DNA from: an uncultured Acidimicrobiaceae bacterium
GTDB taxonomy: Bacteria > Actinomycetota > Acidimicrobiia > Acidimicrobiales > RAAP-2
Reading direction: 5' to 3'
Assembly: GCA_937894805.1 (NCBI GenBank)
Contig: CALAYR010000088.1
Location: 1 to 5,043, forward strand
DNA: 5,043 nt
The notes below the pieces were generated by a model, which did not search any database, was not told where the DNA came from, and saw only the letters and a program-made list of their open reading frames with translations. Positions within the stretch are counted from its first letter, which is position 1, and each line of letters begins with the position of its first letter. Shown here in pieces: positions 1 through 5,043 of the stretch. The position numbers and the translations under genes were made by a program.

Positions 1-160
1 GATACTTCACTGTCTTGCTGATATCGGCGTGCAGGGAGCGGTAACCACTGTCCTGATTCGCCTCTTTCATCCACTTGACCGTCAGCGCCTTGGTCGTCGT
101 CGTGCCGCAACCCGCCAGTGCTACTCCGCAGATGACAATGAGTGCAATGGTGCGCTTCAC
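1..160 (-). CDS. Putative secreted lipoprotein, N-terminal part (runs off the window)
   Basis: This gene is partial: 53 codons are visible before the window edge. It starts with GTG at 160-158 and overlaps the tyrS stop (TGA, 159-157) as GTGA, so translation is probably coupled to tyrS; I see no Shine-Dalgarno sequence in front of it. The N-terminus is a textbook lipoprotein signal: basic residues K2 and R3, a hydrophobic stretch over residues 4-16, then a lipobox LAGC at 15-18 with Cys18 as the predicted lipidated residue. After cleavage comes a short Gly/Thr linker (residues 19-23) and then a hydrophilic region (KALTVKWMKEAN from 24). Known of such signals: export by Sec, lipidation at the cysteine and anchoring to the outer face of the cytoplasmic membrane. 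I do not recognise the mature domain, and the visible part is too short to assign a function. The signal peptide is strong evidence that the frame is real. Confidence 0.8.
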   Translation of the reverse strand, partial: MKRTIALIVICGVALAGCGTTTTKALTVKWMKEANQDSGYRSLHADISKTVKY

Positions 161-1431
161 GCGAGGACGACGAGGTGGGTCTGGCGCCGACCACGTCGGA
201 GCACCACGTATCGGTTGTGGAGCACATCGGAAAGACCAACGGTCTCTCCTTCGGCCTTGAGGTTGTTGAGATACACCCCGCCCTGATCGATGAAGCGACG
301 AGATTCTCCTCGAGACGTCGCTAGGCCGCATTCCACCAACAGATCGAGGAGGGGCTTCCCGTCAATGATGGCCTGGCGACTCACCGTCGACGATGGTGCG
401 TCGGCCATGACTTGCATCAACGTTGCTTCATCAAGGTCACGAATCGTCTCGGAAAAAAGCGCCCGACCGGCCTGCTCGGCGGCCTGTGCTAATTCGCGAC
501 TATGTACGTACGCCACAACCTCATTAGCGAGGGTGCGCTGTGCCAGCCGTTCGTGCGCCCGTTCCTTGGTCGCCACTTCGAGTTCGTTGATTTCATCATG
601 CGAAAGAAAGGTGAAGGACTTCAAGAGATGAATAACCAGACTGTCTTCAGTGTTTAAGAAGAACTGATGCATTGCGAAGGGTGAGGTCATTTCGGGATCG
701 AGGTACATTGCGCCCGATTCAGACTTGCCAAACTTGGTGCCGTCAGACTTCACCAAGAGCGGCGAGGTCACGCCGTAGGCCGAGCCACCGGCCACCTTTC
801 GAACGAGTTCAGCCCCCATGGTGATATTGCCCCACTGGTCGGAACCGCCGAGCTGCATGGTGCAACCGTGTTCTTGGTGGAGGTGAAGGAAGTCGTAGGC
901 CTGAAGCAGCATGTAGGAAAACTCAGTAAAGGAGATGCCTACATCGGGCCGATCGAGTCGGCTCTTCACGGAGTCCTTCGCAATCATTTGGTTGACCGTG
1001 AAGTGCTTACCGGTATCGCGCAGGAAATCCGTCAGCGAAATTTTGGTCAACCAGTCAGCGTTGTTGAGGAGGAGCGCCTGACTTGGACCAGAGGTCGCCG
1101 AGAAATCCAGGAACTTCTCTAGCTGTCGCCGGATACCGGCCACGTTCTCTTGCAACTCATCCATTGAGAGCAGTTGACGCTCTGTCGCCTTATGGCTGGG
1201 GTCGCCAATGAGCCCCGTTCCCCCGCCGGCTAAGGCGATAGGACGATTACCCGCGAGCTGGAGACGACGCATGCTCGTCAATTGGAGCAAGTTGCCGAGA
1301 TGGAGAGACTTAGCAGTGGGATCGAACCCGGCGTAGAGCGTGACTGAACCAGTGTCCAACTGACCAAAAATAGATTCGTCCGTGAACTGATGAAGAATGT
1401 TTCGAAATTCCCAATCTTCTCGAATGCCCAT
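157..1431 (-). CDS. tyrS: Tyrosine--tRNA ligase (tyrosyl-tRNA synthetase)
   Basis: This cytoplasmic class I aminoacyl-tRNA synthetase attaches tyrosine to tRNA-Tyr using ATP. The 424-residue protein has the full bacterial TyrRS layout. The catalytic Rossmann domain starts with YAGFDPTA (33-40) and the HIGH-type motif HLGN (44-47). The tyrosine-pocket region follows with YMLLQAYD (173-180) and QLGGSDQWGN (193-202), and the KMSKS loop is present as KFGKS (233-237), the variant of the large bacterial TyrS clade. The C-terminal S4 RNA-binding domain covers about 357-421 (LLDLLVECGLATSRGESRR). Length is normal and no key motif is missing. ATG at 1431 is the only possible start, because the in-frame codon 33 nt upstream is the ccdA stop and no start codon lies between. 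There is no close Shine-Dalgarno sequence, but TACACT sits 6 nt upstream, suggesting a leaderless transcript in addition to readthrough from menD-ccdA. Its stop overlaps the lipoprotein start. Confidence 0.98.
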   Translation of the reverse strand: MGIREDWEFRNILHQFTDESIFGQLDTGSVTLYAGFDPTAKSLHLGNLLQLTSMRRLQLAGNRPIALAGGGTGLIGDPSHKATERQLLSMDELQENVAGIRRQLEKFLDFSATSGPSQALLLNNADWLTKISLTDFLRDTGKHFTVNQMIAKDSVKSRLDRPDVGISFTEFSYMLLQAYDFLHLHQEHGCTMQLGGSDQWGNITMGAELVRKVAGGSAYGVTSPLLVKSDGTKFGKSESGAMYLDPEMTSPFAMHQFFLNTEDSLVIHLLKSFTFLSHDEINELEVATKERAHERLAQRTLANEVVAYVHSRELAQAAEQAGRALFSETIRDLDEATLMQVMADAPSSTVSRQAIIDGKPLLDLLVECGLATSRGESRRFIDQGGVYLNNLKAEGETVGLSDVLHNRYVVLRRGRRQTHLVVLA

Positions 1432-1437
1432 AGTGAA

Positions 1438-1443
1438 AGTGTA
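1438..1443 (-). promoter_or_regulatory. Candidate -10 element for leaderless tyrS transcription
   Basis: On the minus strand the hexamer TACACT lies 6 nt before the tyrS ATG, so it occupies -12 to -7 if transcription starts at the A of the start codon. That is the ideal place for a TANNNT -10 box of a leaderless gene, a common arrangement in Actinobacteria. The only purine-rich stretch upstream (GGAG, about 20 nt away) is too far to act as a ribosome binding site. I find no convincing -35 element 17-18 bp further upstream. The hexamer lies in the 30-nt gap between ccdA and tyrS. The call rests on position and sequence only. Confidence 0.45.
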
Positions 1444-1461
1444 GAAGAGAGCTCCGGCGAT

Positions 1462-2202
1462 TTAGAGCGGAGGCGTGGTGGTGGGCAAGAGATCTTGAAC
1501 CCAGTGAATGATCGTGGGCCACCAGCCGGCGATTTCACTGACCCCGAGGGCGATGAGAAACACGCCGCCAATCATTCCGATGAGTCGCCCCTTGCGACGT
1601 AGCGCACCAAAGACCCCCGTGGCCCATTCGCTGGCCATGGCGGCCACCACGAAAGGCGTGCCCAGTCCTAGGCAGTAGATGAAGGCCAAACCAGTACCTC
1701 GCCACGCAGTAGAGGTGCTGGAAGTTGCCGCCAGGCCCATAATCGCCCCCAGCGTCGGGCCGATACAGGGAGTCCAACCGAGAGCGAAGAGCAGCCCTAG
1801 GACAAAGGCGCCAACCAGCGTGGCTCTTGGCAGAAAGTGGCTCCGGCGCTCTCTCTGCAGAAATCCGAGCGGTAGCCACCCGGCAAAAAAGAGTCCGAGC
1901 AAGACGGTGATGGCCCCGAAGATGATCTCCAATCCGCGATGGTGCGATCGCAGGAGCTGACCGAGGCCACCGAAGAGATAGCCAAAGGTGAGAAAGACCA
2001 CCGTGAACCCCAGAACAAAACTGAGCGAGCCGAGCACCGCACGGCCACGTGACGCCTTGACGGTACCTTGGCCCATCACTCCCCCGAGGAAACCGAGATA
2101 ACCGGGGAGTAGCGGTAGCACGCACGGTGAAAGAAAGGAGACCAGTCCGGCCGCAAAAGCCACGGGGGCCGCCGCAAAGAAGCTGCCGGCCAGGGCGATC
2201 AT
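1462..2202 (-). CDS. ccdA: Cytochrome c biogenesis protein CcdA family (transmembrane thiol-disulfide transporter)
   Basis: This is a polytopic membrane protein of the DsbD/CcdA family. Known family role: it moves reducing equivalents from cytoplasmic thioredoxin across the membrane to extracytoplasmic thioredoxin-like proteins, which keep apocytochrome c cysteines reduced for haem attachment. The 246-residue product has about six hydrophobic segments (roughly 8-38, 55-80, 91-110, 128-158, 168-190, 206-228). The two redox cysteines are in their hallmark settings: Cys27 in LSPCVLPLLPGYLGF and Cys146 in GWTPCIGPTLGA. I chose ATG 2202-2200, which overlaps the menD stop as ATGA and starts directly before the first membrane segment. 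An in-frame ATG at 2253 would add 17 polar, basic residues and a 55-nt overlap, which is less likely. No ResA, CcsA or CcsB (ResB) partner is in the window. The substrate could be another exported thiol protein, so the cytochrome c role is by family and not shown here. Confidence 0.92.
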   Translation of the reverse strand: MIALAGSFFAAAPVAFAAGLVSFLSPCVLPLLPGYLGFLGGVMGQGTVKASRGRAVLGSLSFVLGFTVVFLTFGYLFGGLGQLLRSHHRGLEIIFGAITVLLGLFFAGWLPLGFLQRERRSHFLPRATLVGAFVLGLLFALGWTPCIGPTLGAIMGLAATSSTSTAWRGTGLAFIYCLGLGTPFVVAAMASEWATGVFGALRRKGRLIGMIGGVFLIALGVSEIAGWWPTIIHWVQDLLPTTTPPL

Positions 2203-3860
2203 GCGGGCTCTACAAATTCGTTTGCCACTCGAGCCAGTGAGCGCTCCAGCCACGCGTGAAACTCAACATTAGAAACAGGCGCACTCGGCACGGCCTCGAT
2301 CACCGTGACACCGCGGTGGCTACGAGCTTCGGCCATTGCCTCGCGCAACGCCTCAACCGTCTCGACGACAACAGCCTTAAGGCCGAAGCCTTCGGCCACT
2401 CTTGAGGGCCGTGGCGTGCGAGGCGTAGTGAAGAGCCGTTCAAACTCCTCGGCACCCAAAATGCTCTTCTGGGGCAGGAAGTCAAAGATGTGGCCGCCAT
2501 TGTTAGCGACAACAACCAGAGCAATCGACGCGTCCGGTGGGTCGACCAGCGCTGAAGCATCATGGAGAAAAGTGAGGTCACCGATTAATCCGATGGCGCC
2601 ACTGGATGCGCCGATACCAAAGAGCGTCGACGTAACGCCGTCGATTCCATTGACGCCACGGTTCGAAAAGACTCGCGCGGTCCGCGCTGGCGCAAACCAT
2701 TCCACTTCACGAACAGGCATGGAGGAGCCGAGCAGTAACGGCGTGTCCGTCTCGTTGCTTTCGCGAACAACCTCTCTCGCGATAAGCGCTTCAGTGAGCC
2801 TGCTCGCTCCAAGGTTCAAACCGGCAAAATTTTCGTTGGCGCGGGTCTCAAGCTTGCTCCAGAGTTCGCAGTAGGCCGCATCGGCAACGCCCGCGGGAGA
2901 AACGCCTAGGCCGCTTCCAACCAGGACCTGAGAGACCACCCGATCGGGATCCGACACGGGCCGACCGGTGTCGAGACCAATCACCGGAACGCCCCACGAC
3001 TTAATGGTGGCGTTGATCACCTTGGAGGCCACGAGCCCGCCAAGTCGAACAACAACATCGGGCTTGGCGAGCTGGGCAAAGCGTTCATTCCGCAGCAACC
3101 CATCGACGTACGCAGTTGCGTGCACCGTGGTGACGTCACCCACGACGACCCAGTTCATGTGCTGTGCCGCCTCGACATCACTGGGGGTCACCCCGCTGCC
3201 AAAGACGGCCAAGACGCGTTGACCCGCCACAGCGGGCGTCACTGCTGCGAGCGACGCTGCTTGAGGTGGTCGTGGCATTTGAGTCGAGATCGTTGGAAGT
3301 GGTTGCGCCTCGCCGACCAGCGGCTCGACGAAAGCGGCATTGAGATGAACGGGTCCACGGGGGCCATCGGCGCCTTGTGCGGCATTCCAAAGTTCGGTCG
3401 CCAGGTCGCGCCAACGGTCACTCTTTGAGGATTCGGCCACTCCGGGATCGAGGGCTAGTCGCACCATGGGTCCGAAGAGATCGTGTTGGGGAATCGTCTG
3501 CGGGGCGCCGACCCCGTGCAGTTCGGGTGGGCGGTCGGCCGTTACAACGATGAGGGGAACGTAGGCCTGATCTGCTTCGGCCACGGCGGCGTGCAGTTCG
3601 GCGGCGGCCGTTCCGCTCGTCACCACAATGACTACGGGCAGCTGACTCTCGAGGGCACGACCAATGGCGTAGAAACCAGCGCCGCGCTCGTCAAGTCGAA
3701 TTGAAACCTGCAGTTCACGACGTCGAGCCAGAGCGAGCGTCATGGGCGTGGAACGCGAGCCGGGACAAATAACCACATCGAGCAATCCACAGGCGATCCA
3801 CTGATCCACCAGCGTGGCGACGTAAGTCGCCTGAGTATCGCTGGGGCTCACTACGCTCAT
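2199..3860 (-). CDS. menD: 2-succinyl-5-enolpyruvyl-6-hydroxy-3-cyclohexene-1-carboxylate synthase (MenD)
   Basis: MenD is a thiamine-diphosphate and Mg2+ dependent enzyme that joins isochorismate to the succinic semialdehyde unit derived from 2-oxoglutarate, forming SEPHCHC, the first committed step of menaquinone synthesis. The 553-residue product has the usual three-domain layout and length. The N-terminal pyrimidine-binding domain has CPGSRSTP (32-39), DERGAGFYAIGRA with the ThDP-activating Glu58, and VVTSGTAAAELHAAVAEA (79-96). The C-terminal pyrophosphate-binding domain has SNRGVNGIDG (399-408) and the metal/ThDP motif GDLTFLHD (427-434), followed by NNGG (453-456) and HIFDFLP. I set the start at ATG 3860-3858 because AAGGAAGG sits 8 nt upstream. 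A TTG at 3866-3864 would give two more residues, but its ribosome binding site would be only 2 nt away. It opens the menD-ccdA-tyrS run and lies back to back with menH, which encodes the next pathway enzyme. Confidence 0.97.
   Translation of the reverse strand: MSVVSPSDTQATYVATLVDQWIACGLLDVVICPGSRSTPMTLALARRRELQVSIRLDERGAGFYAIGRALESQLPVVIVVTSGTAAAELHAAVAEADQAYVPLIVVTADRPPELHGVGAPQTIPQHDLFGPMVRLALDPGVAESSKSDRWRDLATELWNAAQGADGPRGPVHLNAAFVEPLVGEAQPLPTISTQMPRPPQAASLAAVTPAVAGQRVLAVFGSGVTPSDVEAAQHMNWVVVGDVTTVHATAYVDGLLRNERFAQLAKPDVVVRLGGLVASKVINATIKSWGVPVIGLDTGRPVSDPDRVVSQVLVGSGLGVSPAGVADAAYCELWSKLETRANENFAGLNLGASRLTEALIAREVVRESNETDTPLLLGSSMPVREVEWFAPARTARVFSNRGVNGIDGVTSTLFGIGASSGAIGLIGDLTFLHDASALVDPPDASIALVVVANNGGHIFDFLPQKSILGAEEFERLFTTPRTPRPSRVAEGFGLKAVVVETVEALREAMAEARSHRGVTVIEAVPSAPVSNVEFHAWLERSLARVANEFVEPA
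3852..3857 (+). promoter_or_regulatory. Candidate -10 element for leaderless menH transcription
   Basis: TACGCT fits the TANNNT pattern and ends 8 nt before the menH ATG at 3866. No Shine-Dalgarno sequence lies at a usable distance before menH; the nearest G-rich run (TGGGG, about 20 nt upstream) is too far. A leaderless mRNA starting at or next to the ATG would explain this. The hexamer lies inside the first codons of menD on the other strand. I see no clear -35 element, and the discriminator is slightly long, so this is weaker than the tyrS candidate. Confidence 0.3.
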
Positions 3861-3865
3861 GGACA

Positions 3866-4618
3866 ATGCCTTCCTTACCAGTCGAGTCTCAAGGCTCCGG
3901 AGAAACCTTTCTCTGGCTGCACGGCTTCACGCAGACCAGACGTTCCGCCCGAAACTTCCTCTCCATTGTTGCAGGAAGCCACACAGTTGTGACCCCCGAC
4001 CTGCCGGGGCACGGCGAGGCCAGTGGGATTTCCGGTGACCTCGACGCCACGGCACGGATGGTTCGAGCACTCTGCCCGCCAGAACCTCTGATTCTCGGGG
4101 GCTACTCAATGGGCGGCAGGGTTGCCCTCCACGTCGCGCTTCAAAATCCCGAGGCCATTGGAGCCCTGATCTTGCTCAGTGCCACGCGCGGCATTCCGAC
4201 ACCAAATGATCGAAGAAATCGCGTTGCGGACGATGAGCAGCGTGCGCAACGAATTGAGGCGATTGGCGTAGAGGCCTTCCTCGATGAATGGTTGGCCGGA
4301 CCGCTGTTTGCCTCGCTCCCCCACGACCTCGAGGAACGACAGTCACGCAGTACCGATGGCGCCGGCTTGGCAGCATCGTTGCGGGACTGCGGAACGGGAA
4401 CGCAACGTTTTCTCGGTGACGAACTCGCCAAGCTCACCATGCCTGTCCTCTTGATTGCGGGGGCCAACGACGAAAAATTTGCCGGCGAAGCACTCGAAAT
4501 GGCCTTACATTTTCCCAATGCTCATGTGGCTCTAATTCCCGATGCCGGACACGCCGCCCACCTCGAAAAGCCCGAAGCGGTTTCTCGTCTTGTTCTGGAA
4601 TTCCTCGCTGACTACTGA
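3866..4618 (+). CDS. menH: 2-succinyl-6-hydroxy-2,4-cyclohexadiene-1-carboxylate synthase (MenH), alpha/beta hydrolase fold
   Basis: MenH eliminates pyruvate from SEPHCHC, the MenD product, to give SHCHC, the substrate of o-succinylbenzoate synthase. The 250-residue protein is a complete alpha/beta hydrolase. It has an oxyanion-side LHGFTQT (18-24), DLPGHG (45-50) and a nucleophile elbow GGYSMGGR with Ser81. Asp202 (in AGANDEKF) and His229 (in DAGHAAHLEKPE) complete the triad, at nearly the same positions as the Ser86-Asp210-His232 triad of E. coli MenH. The cap segment with DEQRAQRIEAIGVEAFLDEW and PLF (120-148) is typical of MenH and argues against a generic esterase. ATG 3866 is the only plausible start, since LHGF comes just 17 residues later and no upstream in-frame start codon was seen nearby. 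It is divergent from menD with 5 bp between the ATGs, and its last 7 bp overlap the end of menA. A different hydrolase of the same fold is possible but unlikely beside menD. Confidence 0.92.
   Translation: MPSLPVESQGSGETFLWLHGFTQTRRSARNFLSIVAGSHTVVTPDLPGHGEASGISGDLDATARMVRALCPPEPLILGGYSMGGRVALHVALQNPEAIGALILLSATRGIPTPNDRRNRVADDEQRAQRIEAIGVEAFLDEWLAGPLFASLPHDLEERQSRSTDGAGLAASLRDCGTGTQRFLGDELAKLTMPVLLIAGANDEKFAGEALEMALHFPNAHVALIPDAGHAAHLEKPEAVSRLVLEFLADY
3869..3876 (-). promoter_or_regulatory. Ribosome binding site of menD, lying inside menH
   Basis: On the minus strand AAGGAAGG is followed by 8 nt and then the menD ATG at 3860. It is the clearest Shine-Dalgarno sequence in the window, and it decides the menD start: the alternative TTG at 3866 would lie only 2 nt after it. 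The site sits in the complement of menH codons 2-4, so the menD leader must be transcribed from within the 5' part of menH and is antisense to it. Confidence 0.7.
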
Positions 4619-5043
4619 GCGAGAAGCACTACCGCAATTCCGGCGCCAATCGTGAGTTGGATGTGGGATGTGATCTGTAGCAACGGAAGTAACGCGCGAC
4701 CTTGAAAGTTAGTAAAAACCAGTCGATGCAGCGGTACGAGGTACAGCAGTCCGAAGAGAAAACCAAACTTCAACGCGCCACCAGCACCAATGGCGACGCC
4801 GAGTACGCAGGCCACGTACAGCCAGGAAGCGCGTCGCCGACCTAAGCGCGCAGCCAAGGTCTTCTTTCCCGCTTCGATATCACCAGCCACGTCGCGGAGA
4901 TTGTTTGATTCCAACATCGCGCAGGCCATTGAGCCGCACATGAGCGCCAACCACCACGTGCGCGAAGGAACATGCTGATTTTGGAGATAGGCCGTACCGA
5001 CGGTGGCCACGAATCCAAAATAGATCATGACGAAGAGCTCAGA
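4612..5043 (-). CDS. menA: 1,4-dihydroxy-2-naphthoate polyprenyltransferase (MenA), C-terminal half; 5' end outside window
   Basis: MenA is a membrane prenyltransferase of the UbiA superfamily. It replaces the carboxylate of 1,4-dihydroxy-2-naphthoate with a polyprenyl chain from the diphosphate donor, giving demethylmenaquinol. Only the last 143 residues are visible; the family is usually about 290-300 long, so roughly half is missing, including the first Asp-rich motif. The visible part begins with SELFVMIYFGFVATVGTAYL, matching the MenA loop and helix E-LFV--FFG-VA--GT-Y. Next comes the second Asp-rich motif NNLRDVAGDIEAGKKTLAARLG (47-68 of the visible part), which is diagnostic for MenA rather than UbiA. 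Hydrophobic helices follow at about 73-90, 92-108 and 124-142. The gene extends in frame to the window edge with no stop, so an internal ATG at 5028 is not the true start. It converges on menH, and its TAG (4614-4612) lies within menH. Confidence 0.93.
   Translation of the reverse strand, partial: SELFVMIYFGFVATVGTAYLQNQHVPSRTWWLALMCGSMACAMLESNNLRDVAGDIEAGKKTLAARLGRRRASWLYVACVLGVAIGAGGALKFGFLFGLLYLVPLHRLVFTNFQGRALLPLLQITSHIQLTIGAGIAVVLLAQ

Noticed and set aside
29..324. Plus-strand open frames at the left end (60-85 codons).
   Set aside because: They lie opposite the end of tyrS and the lipoprotein start, are Arg-rich shadow translations without domain character, and conflict with two well supported minus-strand genes.
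868..1122. Plus-strand 84-codon open frame inside tyrS.
   Set aside because: It is antisense to the TyrRS catalytic core, whose motifs fix the true frame; no ribosome binding site or recognisable domain was seen.
1535..2125. Minus-strand 196-codon frame overlapping ccdA in another phase.
   Set aside because: It is Arg/His/Trp-rich with no membrane or domain pattern, whereas the ccdA phase gives six helices and both conserved cysteines.
2381..2397. Perfect inverted repeat GGCCGAAG-C-CTTCGGCC, possible hairpin or regulator site.
   Set aside because: It lies within menD codons for the AEGFGLKA segment, a normally conserved stretch, has a one-base centre, and is not followed by a T-run, so it looks incidental to coding.
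2305..2874. Plus-strand 189-codon open frame opposite the C-terminal half of menD.
   Set aside because: It is the longest shadow frame, but its Ser/Thr/Arg-rich composition with no motif looks like an antisense translation of a GC-rich gene, and MenD motifs are intact on the other strand.
4612..5028. Treating menA as a complete short gene starting at ATG 5028.
   Set aside because: The frame stays open to the window edge and the preceding residues SELFV belong to a conserved MenA segment, so this ATG is internal.
1..5043. Search for a novel defence, mobile or biosynthetic system.
   Set aside because: Nearly every base is accounted for by five recognised core-metabolism genes and one lipoprotein; there are no repeats, integrase or transposase genes, RNA structures or unexplained long gaps.

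Overview
The window is a compact bacterial segment that is coding almost throughout. It holds three menaquinone (vitamin K2) biosynthesis genes, a thiol-disulfide transporter of the CcdA family, tyrosyl-tRNA synthetase and the start of a lipoprotein. GC is moderate to high by eye. Intergenic gaps are 0-30 nt, neighbouring genes overlap by their stop and start codons, and two starts lack a Shine-Dalgarno sequence but have a TANNNT hexamer just upstream, as in leaderless genes. Together with a menaquinone pathway this suggests a small-genome actinobacterium (possibly an aquatic Acidimicrobiia-like lineage). That placement is inference from style, not from a marker gene comparison.

Layout: the minus strand, read from high to low coordinates, carries menD (3860-2199), ccdA (2202-1462), tyrS (1431-157) and the 5' end of a lipoprotein gene (160 to the window edge). 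menD/ccdA and tyrS/lipoprotein share ATGA and GTGA overlaps; tyrS follows ccdA after 30 nt. The plus strand carries only menH (3866-4618), head to head with menD with 5 bp between their ATG codons. menA (5043-4612, 5' end cut off by the window) runs back toward menH, and the two overlap tail to tail by 7 bp.

Function: MenD makes SEPHCHC from isochorismate and 2-oxoglutarate, MenH removes pyruvate from it to give SHCHC, and MenA prenylates 1,4-dihydroxy-2-naphthoate at the membrane later in the pathway. CcdA passes electrons across the membrane for reductive maturation of exported proteins such as c-type cytochromes, so menD-ccdA links quinone supply to respiratory-chain assembly. tyrS is a housekeeping gene that may also have its own leaderless promoter.

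I see no mobile element, CRISPR array, RNA gene, phage gene or convincing terminator, and no undescribed system. The points of interest are the tightly packed menD/menH divergent start region, the leaderless promoter candidates and the start-site corrections.
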